A stretch of 64,000 nt of DNA from Lysobacterales bacterium (GTDB lineage Bacteria > Pseudomonadota > Gammaproteobacteria > Xanthomonadales > UBA2363): positions 434,001 through 498,000 of the forward strand of contig JAHCAT010000001.1 in assembly GCA_019634735.1 (NCBI GenBank). Direction: 5' to 3'. The notes beneath the pieces are model-generated. The model did no database searches, had not been told where the DNA came from, and saw only the letters and a program-made list of their open reading frames with translations. Positions 45,555 through 54,639 of the stretch are shown here, one piece after another (position 1 is the stretch's first letter; each line of letters starts with the position of its first letter). The position numbers were made by a program, and so were the translations under genes.

Positions 45555-46370
45555 TCACTCTCCCGACCCTCCCAGGCGGGAGCGGTAGGCTGCAGCCGCG
45601 CGGCTGTCGCCCAATCCTTCCTCGACGCGAACGGCCAGTTCCAGCGCCGTCCGCCCCAGCTCGACCTGTGCCTCGGCACGCTGCAGGAAAGCCCTTGCCC
45701 GCATCAGATCGCCTTCCCTGTAGGCGACCTCGGCAAGCCCGACCAGGGCCTGCGTGTCATCCGGCCGGCGCGCCAGCACCTGGCGCAGGTAGTCGCCGCC
45801 CGCCTGGTGGCGGCCTGCCGCCAGGGCGCAGGTCCCGGCATTGGCAAGCGCCGATTCCGGCGTCCGGTAGAAGGGGTCCGCCAGCGCGCGCCGGAAGTGC
45901 GCGTCGGCATCGTCGAACCGCCCCTGCCGGCAAAGCCAGCTGCCGAAGTTGTTGAGAACATCGCCATTGCGCGGAGCCAGCTGGGCCGACCTGCGGTAGT
46001 GGTCGGCGGCCTTTCCGTCATCGCCGATGGTCTCGTAGAGGATGGCGATCACGGTGTGCGCGTTGGCCGAACGGGGATCGATGTTCAACGCGCTCTGCAG
46101 CTTCTCGAGTGCGATCTGATACTCGCCGCGAGCGTAGTAGCGCTGGCCGAGCTCGACCAGAACGTCCGAATTGCCCCGGCGCGTCGCGGCATCCTCCTGC
46201 ATCGGTCGTGTATTGCTGCGCTGCACCTGGGTTCGCCGCTCGGCCGATGCGCTCGCCCGATCGCCGGTCAGGCCGGGCCCCGTGGACACGCAGCCGGACA
46301 GCAGCACGGCGCCGGCGAGCGCCAGCAGCGCCGGGACCACAGCCGGGGCAACTGGCCGCTCACGCCGCAT
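45555..46370 (-). CDS. pilF: Type IV pilus biogenesis TPR lipoprotein PilF (PilW)
   Basis: 271 residues: lipoprotein signal ([17 protein letters not shown]) and six TPR-like helical pairs ([60 protein letters not shown]). PilF pilots the PilQ secretin to the outer membrane. It overlaps the end of rlmN by 11 bases. No other pilus genes are in the window. Confidence 0.93.
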   Translation of the reverse strand: MRRERPVAPAVVPALLALAGAVLLSGCVSTGPGLTGDRASASAERRTQVQRSNTRPMQEDAATRRGNSDVLVELGQRYYARGEYQIALEKLQSALNIDPRSANAHTVIAILYETIGDDGKAADHYRRSAQLAPRNGDVLNNFGSWLCRQGRFDDADAHFRRALADPFYRTPESALANAGTCALAAGRHQAGGDYLRQVLARRPDDTQALVGLAEVAYREGDLMRARAFLQRAEAQVELGRTALELAVRVEEGLGDSRAAAAYRSRLGGSGE

Positions 46371-47493
46371 CGCGGGACCTCGCTTCGACTTCGCGACGGA
46401 AGTCGGCGGAGCGACGGGTTCGATCCTGGACCTTGCCGGCAAGCTGCCCGCAGGCGGCATCGATGTCGTCGCCGCGGGTACGCCGCAGGGTCGTGATGAT
46501 GCCGGCATCGAACACGATCTGCTGGAACCGTGCGATCACATCGGCGTCGGAGCGCTCGAATTCGGTTCCGGGGAACGGATTGAAGGGAATCAGGTTGAGC
46601 TTGGAGGGGACCTTGCGGAGCAGCTTCACCAGCGCCCTGGCCTGGGCCTCGCTGTCGTTGACGCCCTTCATCAGGGTGTACTCGAACGTGATCGAGGAGC
46701 GCGGCCGCTTGGCCTGGTAGCGCTGGCAGGCGGCGATCAGGTCGGCGATCGGGTACTTGCGGTTGAGCGGCACCAGATGGTCGCGCAGGGCGTCGTCGGG
46801 CGCATGCAGCGACACCGCCAGGCTGACGTCGGCCGCCTCCGAGAGGCGGTCGATCATCGGCACCAGGCCGGCTGTCGACAGGGTGACCCGCTTGCTCGCC
46901 AGGCCGAAGCCGAAATCGTCGCGCATCAGGTTCATGGCCGGCACGACGTTTTCGAAATTCAGCAGGGGTTCGCCCATGCCCATCATCACCACGTTGGTGA
47001 TGCGCCGCACCTGGTGGGTCAGGTGGCCGAGCTCGCGCGCCGCATGCCAGACCTGGCCGATCACCTCGGCAGTGGACAGGTTGCGGTTGAAGCCCTGCTT
47101 GGCGGTCGCGCAGAAACGGCAATTCAGTCCGCAGCCGACCTGCGAGGACACGCACAGCGTGCCCCGGGTCGGCTCCGGGATGTACACCGTTTCGATGCCG
47201 TTGCCGCCGTCCAGGGACAGCAGCCACTTCCGGGTGCCATCTGCCGACTGCTGGTCGACCAGCGCGGTCGGCACCCTGACCTCGGCGGCGCAGGCGAGCT
47301 TGGTCCGCAGCGACTTGCCCAGGTCGGTCATCGACTCGAAGTCGTCCGCGAACCGGTGATAGATCCACTTCATGACCTGATGGGCGCGGAAGCGCTTCTC
47401 GCCGAGACGCTCGACGAAGAACGCCTCCATCCCGGTCCGGTCCAGACCGAGGAGGTTGACCTTGCTCTGAGCGCTGTCGCCGGCTTCGATCAT
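46360..47493 (-). CDS. rlmN: Dual-specificity RNA methyltransferase RlmN
   Basis: 377-residue radical-SAM enzyme that makes m2A2503 in 23S rRNA and m2A37 in some tRNAs. The Fe-S motif is in [15 protein letters not shown]; other blocks are [37 protein letters not shown] and [12 protein letters not shown], with the C-terminal methyl-carrying cysteine in [15 protein letters not shown] at 47493 sits seven bases after the ndk stop. Confidence 0.97.
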   Translation of the reverse strand: MIEAGDSAQSKVNLLGLDRTGMEAFFVERLGEKRFRAHQVMKWIYHRFADDFESMTDLGKSLRTKLACAAEVRVPTALVDQQSADGTRKWLLSLDGGNGIETVYIPEPTRGTLCVSSQVGCGLNCRFCATAKQGFNRNLSTAEVIGQVWHAARELGHLTHQVRRITNVVMMGMGEPLLNFENVVPAMNLMRDDFGFGLASKRVTLSTAGLVPMIDRLSEAADVSLAVSLHAPDDALRDHLVPLNRKYPIADLIAACQRYQAKRPRSSITFEYTLMKGVNDSEAQARALVKLLRKVPSKLNLIPFNPFPGTEFERSDADVIARFQQIVFDAGIITTLRRTRGDDIDAACGQLAGKVQDRTRRSADFRREVEARSRDAA

Positions 47494-47500
47494 GGTGCGC

Positions 47501-47926
47501 TCAGCGCGCGTGCAACTCGGCGTCGGAGAAGAAGTGCGCGATTTCGGCGGCGGCGGTGTCCGGGCCGTCCGAGCCGTGCACGGCATTGGCGTCGATGGAG
47601 TCCGCGAAATCGGCGCGGATCGTCCCTGGCGCAGCGTCCTTGGGGTTGGTGGCGCCCATCAACTCGCGGTTGCGCGCGATCGCGTCCTCGCCCTCGAGCA
47701 CCTGGATCATCACCGGGCCGGAGCTCATGAACTCGACCAGCGCCGCGAAGAACGGCCGTTCGCGATGCACCGCGTAGAACGCCTCGGCATCGGCCCGCGA
47801 AAGATGCTTCATCCGCGCAGCGACGATGCGCAGCCCTGCATCCTCGAACCGCGTGTAGATCCGGCCGATCACGTTCTTGGCGACGGCGTCGGGCTTGATA
47901 ATGGAAAGGGTGCGTTCCAGCGCCAT
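47501..47926 (-). CDS. ndk: Nucleoside diphosphate kinase
   Basis: 141 residues; transfers the gamma phosphate among nucleoside triphosphates through H117 in [11 protein letters not shown]. Start [15 protein letters not shown] and [16 protein letters not shown] are typical. GGAG lies five bases before the ATG. It leads the minus-strand run ndk-rlmN-pilF-rodZ-yfgM-bamB-der. Confidence 0.98.
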   Translation of the reverse strand: MALERTLSIIKPDAVAKNVIGRIYTRFEDAGLRIVAARMKHLSRADAEAFYAVHRERPFFAALVEFMSSGPVMIQVLEGEDAIARNRELMGATNPKDAAPGTIRADFADSIDANAVHGSDGPDTAAAEIAHFFSDAELHAR

Positions 47927-48287
47927 GGAAACTCCGTGTTGTTGGGTGGACTCCGGGTCTGCGCCCGGGCTCGAAAAGGTAGCAGGTTTTCGGCCCGTAT
48001 CACAGCGGTATCACAGGCTTAGGGGCGATAGCTGATGGCGCCGGAAAAACCGGACACGTTCGCCCGGTGCAACAGTGTCGGCAATCCGGGTGACACTGTG
48101 ACGACCGTCCGGAACGGCAATGCGCCGCTGCTGAACGCACGGCTCCATACGCCATGGTATGTTGCTGGGCCGGTTGGCTTGTCCAGGATCCGGCGCGGAC
48201 GGACCCGCCCCCTGGGCCAGGCTCCAGTGATCGAGCTAGCATCAAATTCCTGACGCAACCCTTTGACATGAAAGGACGATGCACACC
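47927..48287. other. Divergent regulatory region between ndk and the beta-oxidation genes
   Basis: About 360 bases without a gene. It contains an 11-base tandem direct repeat (47995-48016, ending GTATCACAG in both units) on the ndk side and a perfect inverted repeat, ACAGTGTC-N12-GACACTGT (48072-48099), in the middle. Promoter boxes were not clear; TATGTT near 48158 is a possible -10 for the plus strand. Confidence 0.5.
48072..48099. promoter_or_regulatory. Perfect inverted repeat, putative operator
   Basis: Eight-base arms ACAGTGTC and GACACTGT separated by 12 bases, centred about 200 bases before the fad start. The symmetry and position suggest a dimeric regulator of the beta-oxidation genes or of ndk. 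It does not match a regulator site I can name. Confidence 0.4.
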
Positions 48288-50657
48288 ATGAACACCAATC
48301 GCCTCCTAGTCCGCAGGGCCGCCGTCCTGGGTGCCGGCGTCATGGGCGCCCAGATCGCGGCGCATCTGGCCAATGCCGGCGTCGAAGTCGTGCTTTTCGA
48401 CCTGCCCCCCCGGGACGGCGCCGGCAATGCCGTCGTCGAAAAGGCCCTGCAGAACCTGGCTCGGCTGTCGCCCGCGCCGCTGGCCGAGCGCGGACGCCTC
48501 TCCGCGATCGCCGCCGCGAACTACGACCAGCATCTGCCCCTGCTGGCCGGGTGCGACCTGGTCATCGAAGCGATCGCCGAGCGGATGGACTGGAAGCGCG
48601 ACCTGTACGCGCGCATCGCCCCATACGTCGCGGACCATGCGGTACTGGCCAGCAACACCTCGGGCCTGTCCATCAACGGCCTTGCCGAAGCGGTCCCGCC
48701 GCATCTGCGCGCGCGCTTCTGCGGCGTGCACTTCTTCAACCCGCCGCGCTACATGCACCTGGTCGAGCTGATCGGCTGCGAAGGCACCGACCCCGCCGTC
48801 CTCGACGGCCTGGAGGCCTTCCTGACCACCACTCTGGGCAAGGGCGTCGTCCACGCCAAGGACACCCCGAATTTCATCGGCAACCGGATCGGCGTGTTCT
48901 CCATCCTGGCCACCATGCACCACACGCAACAGTCTGGTCTGGGTTTCGACGTGGTGGATGCCCTGACCGGCCCGGCGATCGGCCGGCCGAAGAGCGCCAA
49001 CTACCGGACCGCCGACGTGGTCGGCCTGGACACCATGGCGCACGTCATCCGCACCATGCACGACACCCTCCCCGACGATCCGTGGCACAGCTACTTCCAG
49101 TCGCCATCCTGGCTGGCGGCCCTGATCGACAAGGGCGCGCTCGGCCAGAAGACCGGCGCGGGCTTCTTCCGCAAGCAAGGCAAGGAGATCCAGGTGCTCG
49201 ACCTTGCCGCAGGCGACTACCGCACGGCCGCCGGAGCGCCCTCCGAGGCAGTGTCCGCCATCCTCGCCGTAAAGGACCCCGCGGAGCGCTTCCGGCAACT
49301 TCGTGACAGCGCCGACACCCATGCGCGGTTCCTCTGGGCCCTGTTCCGGGACCTGTTCCACTACGCGGCCTTCCACCTCGCCGACATCGCCAGCACCGCA
49401 CGCGATGTCGACCTGGCGATCCGCTGGGGCTACGGCTGGAAGCTCGGCCCGTTCGAGACCTGGCAGGCCGCCGGCTGGCGCCAGATCGCAGGCTGGATCG
49501 CCGAGGATATCGCCGCCGGCAAGGCGATGTGCGACGCACCGCTGCCTGCCTGGGTCTCCGACGGCCGCGATGGCGTGCACGGCCCGGAGGGTTCCTTCGC
49601 GCCCGCCGCTGGCGCCGCCCTGCCCCGCTCTTCCCACCCGGTCTACCAACGGCAGATCTTCCCGGATCCGGTGCTGGGCGAGCGCTTCGACCGGGGCAGC
49701 ACCGTGTGGGAGAACGACGGCATCCGGCTGTGGACGCTGGGCGACGACATCGGCATCGCCACGTTCAAGACCAAGATGAACACGGTGAACGACGCCGTGC
49801 TGGACGGGCTTCAGGAGGCGATCGGTCGGGCCGAGAACAGCCTGAAGGCGCTGGTGATCTGGCAGCAGGGCGAGCCGTTCTCGGCCGGTGCCGACCTCAA
49901 GGGTGCCGCCGGCCTGATCCAGGCCGGACGGATCACGGAGTTCGAGGCGATGGTCGCCAACTTCCAGGCCACCTCGATGCGCGTCAAGCATGCCCTGGTG
50001 CCGGTGGTTGCGGCCGTGCGCGGGATGGCCTTCGGCGGCGGCTGCGAGTTCCAGATGCACAGCGCCCGGACCGTGGCGGCGCTGGAAAGCTACATCGGCC
50101 TGGTCGAAGCGGGCGTCGGCCTCCTGCCCGCAGGCGGCGGCCTCAAGGAGATCGCGCTGCGCTGCAGCCGTGCCAACTCGGCCGATCCGTTCACCGTCCT
50201 CAAGGGCTGGTTCGAGACCGTGGCGATGGCCAAGGTCGCCGGCAGCGCGCTCGAAGCCAAGGCGATGGGTCTGCTGCGCGAGTCGGACGTGGTGGTCGGC
50301 CATGCCCACGAACTGCTGCACGTCGCCCGGACCGTCGCCGACGGCCTGGCCGAGTCCGCCTGGCGCCCACCCTTGCCGGACGCCGGCATCGTCGCCTGTG
50401 GCGACGTCGGCACTGCCAGCCTGAAGATGATGCTGGTCAACATGCTGGAGGGCCGCTTCATATCCGAGCACGACTACGAGATCGCCTCGCGGATCGCGGA
50501 GGTCCTGTGCGGCGGCAACATCGAGCGCGGCAGCCTGGTCGATGAGCGCTGGCTGCTCGACCTCGAGCGCCGCCACTTCGTCGAACTGGCGCAGATGCCC
50601 AAGACCCAGGCCCGCATCGCCCACACCCTGACCACCGGCAAGCCGCTGCGCAACTGA
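48288..50657 (+). CDS. 3-hydroxyacyl-CoA dehydrogenase/enoyl-CoA hydratase (FadN-type domain order)
   Basis: About 789 residues. The NAD-binding dehydrogenase domain comes first (AAVLGAGVMGAQIAAHLA, ASNTSGLSI, FCGVHFFNPPRYMHLVE), then its C-terminal helical domains, and the enoyl-CoA hydratase domain is last (FSAGADLKG, RGMAFGGGCEFQMH). This order is as in Bacillus FadN and opposite to E. coli FadB. It does the middle two steps of beta-oxidation. I prefer ATG at 48288: AAAGGA is 11 bases upstream, against two bases for the in-frame ATG at 48279. The thiolase gene follows after 18 bases. Confidence 0.93.
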   Translation: MNTNRLLVRRAAVLGAGVMGAQIAAHLANAGVEVVLFDLPPRDGAGNAVVEKALQNLARLSPAPLAERGRLSAIAAANYDQHLPLLAGCDLVIEAIAERMDWKRDLYARIAPYVADHAVLASNTSGLSINGLAEAVPPHLRARFCGVHFFNPPRYMHLVELIGCEGTDPAVLDGLEAFLTTTLGKGVVHAKDTPNFIGNRIGVFSILATMHHTQQSGLGFDVVDALTGPAIGRPKSANYRTADVVGLDTMAHVIRTMHDTLPDDPWHSYFQSPSWLAALIDKGALGQKTGAGFFRKQGKEIQVLDLAAGDYRTAAGAPSEAVSAILAVKDPAERFRQLRDSADTHARFLWALFRDLFHYAAFHLADIASTARDVDLAIRWGYGWKLGPFETWQAAGWRQIAGWIAEDIAAGKAMCDAPLPAWVSDGRDGVHGPEGSFAPAAGAALPRSSHPVYQRQIFPDPVLGERFDRGSTVWENDGIRLWTLGDDIGIATFKTKMNTVNDAVLDGLQEAIGRAENSLKALVIWQQGEPFSAGADLKGAAGLIQAGRITEFEAMVANFQATSMRVKHALVPVVAAVRGMAFGGGCEFQMHSARTVAALESYIGLVEAGVGLLPAGGGLKEIALRCSRANSADPFTVLKGWFETVAMAKVAGSALEAKAMGLLRESDVVVGHAHELLHVARTVADGLAESAWRPPLPDAGIVACGDVGTASLKMMLVNMLEGRFISEHDYEIASRIAEVLCGGNIERGSLVDERWLLDLERRHFVELAQMPKTQARIAHTLTTGKPLRN

Positions 50658-50675
50658 GCGACGAGGACGAAGACC

Positions 50676-51872
50676 ATGAGCAAGCAGATCCAGGAAGCCT
50701 ACATCGTCGCAGCCACCCGCACGCCGGTCGCCAAGGCGCCGCGCGGCGCGTTCCGCAACACCCGCCCGGACGACCTCCTGGCGCACGTCCTCAAGGCGGT
50801 CATCGCCCAGGCACCCGGCATCGACGTCAACCGCATCGACGACGCCGTGATCGGCTGCGCGATGCCGGAAGCCGAGCAGGGCATGAACGTGGCGCGCATC
50901 GGCGTGCTTCTCGCGGGTCTCCCCGACACCGTGGCGGCGGTCACCATCAACCGCTTCTGTTCGTCCGGCGTGCAGGCGATCGCGATGGCCGCCGACCGCA
51001 TCCGCACCGGCGACGCCGACCTGATGCTGGCGGGCGGAACCGAAAGCATGTCGATGGTGCCGATGATGGGCCACAAGGTGGCCATGAATCCCGCGGTGTT
51101 CTCGGACGAGAACATCGGCATCGCCTATGGCATGGGCATCACCGCCGAGAAGGTCGCCGAGCGCTGGAAGGTCTCCCGCGAAGACCAGGACGCGTTCGCC
51201 GTAGAGAGCCACCGCCGGGCCCTCGCTGCGATCGCCGCCGGCGAGTTCCGCGACGAGATCGCGCCCTTCGCGCTCGACGACCGCTATCCGGACCTGCAGG
51301 CCAGGTCGGTGGTGCCGGATGGCCGCTTGATCGACACCGACGAGGGGCCGCGCAAGGACACCTCGATGGAGGGCCTGGCCCGGCTGCGTCCGGTATTCCG
51401 GGCCGGCGGCTCGGTGACCGCGGGCAACGCATCGCAGATGTCCGACGGTGCCGGCGCCGTGCTGCTGGCCAGCGAACAGGCAATCAAGGACCACGGCCTG
51501 ACGCCCCTGGCCCGCTTCGTATCCTTCAGCGTCGCCGGCGTGCCCGCCGAGATCATGGGCATCGGGCCCAAGGAAGCGATCCCGAAGGCGCTGCGCCAGG
51601 CCGGCCTGCAGCGCGACCAGCTCGATTGGATCGAGCTCAACGAGGCCTTCGCCGCGCAGGCGCTTGCGGTAATGCGCGACCTCGGGCTGGATCCCGGCCG
51701 TGTGAACCCCCTGGGCGGGGCAATCGCCCTGGGCCACCCGCTGGGCGCGACCGGCGCGGTTCGCGCGGCTACCCTGGTCCATGGACTGCGCAGGCGACGG
51801 CAGAAGTACGGAATGGTCACCATGTGCATCGGCACGGGCATGGGCGCAGCGGGTATCTTCGAGGCGCTCTGA
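50676..51872 (+). CDS. fadA: Acetyl-CoA C-acyltransferase (3-ketoacyl-CoA thiolase)
   Basis: 398-residue thiolase for the last step of beta-oxidation. Nucleophile C95 in INRFCSSGVQA, GGTESMSMVPMMG, the histidine block GGAIALGHPLGATGAVR and the terminal cysteine region TMCIGTGMGAAGIFE are all present. It is paired with the FadN-type enzyme in one transcription unit. Confidence 0.96.
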   Translation: MSKQIQEAYIVAATRTPVAKAPRGAFRNTRPDDLLAHVLKAVIAQAPGIDVNRIDDAVIGCAMPEAEQGMNVARIGVLLAGLPDTVAAVTINRFCSSGVQAIAMAADRIRTGDADLMLAGGTESMSMVPMMGHKVAMNPAVFSDENIGIAYGMGITAEKVAERWKVSREDQDAFAVESHRRALAAIAAGEFRDEIAPFALDDRYPDLQARSVVPDGRLIDTDEGPRKDTSMEGLARLRPVFRAGGSVTAGNASQMSDGAGAVLLASEQAIKDHGLTPLARFVSFSVAGVPAEIMGIGPKEAIPKALRQAGLQRDQLDWIELNEAFAAQALAVMRDLGLDPGRVNPLGGAIALGHPLGATGAVRAATLVHGLRRRRQKYGMVTMCIGTGMGAAGIFEAL

Positions 51873-52073
51873 GGACGACAGTGCGGCGCGGGCACCGCGG
51901 TTGCACGCGGCGTCCGCGCCCGCTCGGAGCTGTTGCTCGCGACACCCAACGGGCGATCGCGGTCCAGGTCGGCCCGACCCTCGCCCGGCCTCGGGCGAAG
52001 TGCCTCGGGGCCGGCGGAAAGCAGGCCGGACAGGCCATATTCGAGCCCGGCCTCGCCGGCAAGGAGATCGCTC

Positions 52074-52469
52074 ATGCGCACCGCCGTCGCCCTCGTCCTC
52101 GGCCTTGCCGTCGGCTTCGCGGTCGCCCTGATCGCGGCACGCGCGATGTCGGCATTCGGCGCGCATCCCAAGGCCACGATGGTGATCATGGCCAGGCACA
52201 TGGACGCCCTGCGTGCCGCCAACGGCGCCGACGACTGCGACGACCAGGTCGTTGCTTCGCGCCTGGGCCAGTTGCAGGCCATGGCCCGGGAAATCGACTT
52301 TGCGTTCGCTTCAGCCGCCAGCCGTCAGGACGGGTTCGAGCGTCGCGCGCGCCGGTTCGCCTCCGTCTCGGCCGCCCAGGTGGATTCGAGCGTGGGCTGC
52401 CGGGATGTCGGCCCCGCTCTCGCGGCGCTTGGCAAGGCCTGCCAGGACTGCCATCGCGATTTCCGCTGA
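52074..52469 (+). CDS. Small class II c-type cytochrome
   Basis: 131 residues with an N-terminal membrane anchor or signal (TAVALVLGLAVGFAVALIAA) and a helical body ending in a haem-binding CQDCH motif (C123, C126, H127) five residues from the C-terminus. Haem attachment at the end of a four-helix protein is the pattern of cytochrome c'/c556. Extra cysteines are C55 and C109. ATG is preceded by AAGGAG. The electron partner is unknown. Confidence 0.8.
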   Translation: MRTAVALVLGLAVGFAVALIAARAMSAFGAHPKATMVIMARHMDALRAANGADDCDDQVVASRLGQLQAMAREIDFAFASAASRQDGFERRARRFASVSAAQVDSSVGCRDVGPALAALGKACQDCHRDFR

Positions 52470-52648
52470 GCCGATCGCCCGCCGGGTCCTGGCGCCGGCA
52501 TTTCTCACGCAGCCTTCACCCGTGCGAGGCCCTGTCCATCGACGGTTCAGTCTGGCGCCGCTGATTTCCTGTTGCGTTCATGTAGGCGGGGCAACCATCG
52601 GACTCGGAGGCAGGCGCCGCCTGCACCGTATTCGAAAGGAGGTTCGTC

Positions 52649-53095
52649 ATGATCAATCGTGCCCTTGCAATCTCGGTTCTCGCACTTGGCCTGACTGCCT
52701 GTGCGTCCAGTCCCCAGTATGGACAGCGCGGCTATCACGGCGGTGGCGGCTACGCCTACTGCCAGTCGTGCGGCGTCGTCGAGCGGATCGAGCAGTACTA
52801 CGGCGATCGCGAGGCGAGCGGCGGCGGCGCGGTTGCCGGCGCCATCATCGGTGGCGTACTGGGCAACCAGGTCGGAGGCGGCAGCGGCCGTCGCGCGGCC
52901 ACCGCCGCCGGCGCCATTGCCGGTGGCGTCGCTGGCCACCAGATCGAGCGCGAGGTCAATTCCGGTGCCCGCTTCGACCTGTTCCTGCGCATGGACGACG
53001 GCCGCCGGATCGTCGTGAGCCAGCGGGATCTTGGCGGCATCCGCCAGGGCTCGCGCGTCGAGGTGCGCGGCAACAGCGCGCGTCTGCTGCGTTGA
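52649..53095 (+). CDS. Glycine-zipper 2TM-domain lipoprotein
   Basis: 148 residues: lipoprotein signal (INRALAISVLALGLTAC, C18), a Gly/Tyr-rich stretch, then the glycine-zipper block GAVAGAIIGGVLGNQVGGG and ATAAGAIAGGVAGHQIE, followed by a small beta-rich tail (FDLFLRMDDGRRIVVSQRDL). This resembles SlyB and the Rickettsia 17-kDa antigen family of outer-membrane lipoproteins; role likely in envelope integrity. A Shine-Dalgarno AAAGGAGG is well placed. Confidence 0.88.
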   Translation: MINRALAISVLALGLTACASSPQYGQRGYHGGGGYAYCQSCGVVERIEQYYGDREASGGGAVAGAIIGGVLGNQVGGGSGRRAATAAGAIAGGVAGHQIEREVNSGARFDLFLRMDDGRRIVVSQRDLGGIRQGSRVEVRGNSARLLR

Positions 53096-53129
53096 GCGGC
53101 CTCGTCCCGGACCGCATAGGAGATCCGCG

Positions 53130-53963
53130 ATGAAGCCATCCATTCTCGGAATCGCCGGCAGCGTCGCGCTGGCCTGGGCGTCCGCCGCCCAGGCCGGCGA
53201 CGACCCCCTGACCGACCTGCTTGGCTGCTCGGCCAGCGCCCAGGTCGGGACCTCCCAGGCCACCCGTTCGCTCGCCGAGGCAGCGGGCTGGCATTGCCGC
53301 GAGATGCAGTCGTTGGCGGGGAATACGCTGCAATGCAGCCCCGCGCGCGGCGGCCGCGCGCTGGGGCTGGAGATCAAGGAGTTCGAGCGGGTCGATCAGG
53401 CCGACGGTGGTGCGTGGCTGTCGGTCGCGTTCCGCAGCAATCCCGAGCGTGTACGGCAGGCGGTTGCAGGGGCTCCGGCGCAGCCCGGTCTGCTGCCGGG
53501 AACCGAGGTCGGTGACCGCGAAGACGGGGTCGGCGAGCTGCGCTGCTCCCTTCGGGGTGTCCCCGGCCAGGCCAGCGGCAGCATCAGCGGCTCCCTTTCG
53601 TTCCGCGGCGTCGAGCCGCTCCCGGCCATGCGCGTCTGCGCGGCACCCAGGCGGAACCCTGGCGAGCCCATCTGCATCGAGACGTTGACCGGGCAGTTCG
53701 ACTACCGCATCGGGCCCTTGCCGGCCGGCGAGTACTACGTGACGGCCTTTCCTCTGGCCGACAACCCGAACCGCCTGATCGCCGCACACACGCGATCCAT
53801 GGCCAGCTGCGCGTCGCCTCCCTCCGAATGTCCGCAACAGCAGCTCGCCGTGGTGGCGGTTGCCGCGGGAAGGCAGGTGGTGGGGATCGACCCGCAGAGT
53901 CTGCTGGAAGGACTGCCGCCACCGCTCAGCGGCTGGGAAGCCGCTCTCCACCGGCAACGCTGA
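53130..53963 (+). CDS. Exported protein of unknown function
   Basis: 277 residues with a signal peptide (SILGIAGSVALAWASAAQA) and a cysteine-containing mature part: LLGCSASAQVGTSQATRSLAEAAGWHC, then a prealbumin-like beta region (GQFDYRIGPLPAGEYYVTAFPL) that resembles small carboxypeptidase-regulatory-like or transthyretin-like modules. I do not recognise a family. It follows the glycine-zipper gene by 34 bases and probably shares its transcript. Confidence 0.7.
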   Translation: MKPSILGIAGSVALAWASAAQAGDDPLTDLLGCSASAQVGTSQATRSLAEAAGWHCREMQSLAGNTLQCSPARGGRALGLEIKEFERVDQADGGAWLSVAFRSNPERVRQAVAGAPAQPGLLPGTEVGDREDGVGELRCSLRGVPGQASGSISGSLSFRGVEPLPAMRVCAAPRRNPGEPICIETLTGQFDYRIGPLPAGEYYVTAFPLADNPNRLIAAHTRSMASCASPPSECPQQQLAVVAVAAGRQVVGIDPQSLLEGLPPPLSGWEAALHRQR

Positions 53964-54014
53964 GGCATCACTGCGCCGCACAAGCTGCCCGTTTCCATAG
54001 CCGCTCCGCACAAT

Positions 54015-54045
54015 GGAAGCGCCCCGGGATCACCGGGGCCCTTCC
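54015..54045. terminator. Bidirectional hairpin between convergent genes
   Basis: Twelve pairs with one C-C mismatch: GGAAG and GCCCCGG against CCGGGGC and CTTCC, loop GATCA. It stands between the exported protein gene (+) and the cold-shock gene (-). The tails are only mildly T-rich on each strand. Confidence 0.55.
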
Positions 54046-54070
54046 TTGGCCAGTTGCACAGCCGCCACGC

Positions 54071-54280
54071 TCAGGCGGGCGCCACCTCGTCGGCCTGCAG
54101 GCCCTTCTGTCCCTGGACCAACTTGAAGCTGACCTTCTGTCCTTCCTGAAGGCTGCGGAATCCCGATCCCTGGATGGCACGAAAATGGACGAAAACGTCC
54201 GGGCCGTTGTCACGGCTGATGAAGCCGAATCCCTTGGCGTCATTGAACCACTTTACGGTTCCGATCTGACGATCCGACAT
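54071..54280 (-). CDS. Cold-shock domain protein (CspA family)
   Basis: 69 residues ([20 protein letters not shown]) with both RNA-binding motifs, KGFGFI and DVFVHFRAI. It is a single-stranded RNA/DNA chaperone. The ATG at 54280 is chosen because the upstream frame is an untranslated leader; GGAGTG lies upstream. RNP2 has VFVHF followed by RAIQ, a normal variant. Confidence 0.96.
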   Translation of the reverse strand: MSDRQIGTVKWFNDAKGFGFISRDNGPDVFVHFRAIQGSGFRSLQEGQKVSFKLVQGQKGLQADEVAPA

Positions 54281-54312
54281 GAAGCACACTCCGAAGCAGG
54301 TGAAAGGTACGC

Positions 54313-54330
54313 GGCCGTCGCCCGACGGCC
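54313..54330 (-). promoter_or_regulatory. Palindromic hairpin in the cold-shock gene leader
   Basis: GGCCGTCG-CC-CGACGGCC, eight pairs, 33 bases before the csp start within a leader of about 150 bases. Long structured leaders control cspA translation by temperature in other bacteria; here this is inferred. Confidence 0.45.
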
Positions 54331-54435
54331 AGCCAGCCGGAACGGCGGGTCGCCTGCGGAATGACGCGAACCTGGTGGACTGCCCCCCCGGTGTCGGACG
54401 CCCGCCCCTGGCGACCCTGCAGAACCAGCGGATCA

Positions 54436-54463
54436 ACTATAACTGAACGGCGCCGGACGTCGA
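54436..54463 (-). promoter_or_regulatory. Probable promoter of the cold-shock gene
   Basis: Minus strand TCGACG (54458-54463) and TATAGT (54436-54441) separated by 16 bases. Transcription would begin near 54429, giving a leader of about 150 bases. TATAGT is the most AT-rich element in this gap. Confidence 0.55.
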
Positions 54464-54639
54464 CCGACACCCGGTGGCCGCGCCAGCCAGGCGGGCCGGT
54501 TGCCTGAATGCCGGTCAACGCCTGCCGGACCGCCGGCCGCCAGAAAGACGCGATTAAGCCCGGATGGGCTTAGATTGGCGCGCCGGGCCCGGCCCGGACC
54601 TGCCGGGGCGCAGTCATCGCCCCAGCCCTGGAGGAAAGC
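54464..54639. other. Rest of the csp/FecR-like divergent gap
   Basis: With the csp leader this gap is 359 bases. No gene is seen. A GGATGGGCTTAGATTGG block near 54560-54577 could hold a -10 (TTAGAT) for the FecR-like gene, and GGAGG lies eight bases before its ATG. Confidence 0.4.

Noticed and set aside
48306..52199. A very long open frame antisense to the beta-oxidation genes
   Set aside because: It mirrors real genes on the other strand with strong motifs; open antisense frames are common in GC-rich DNA.
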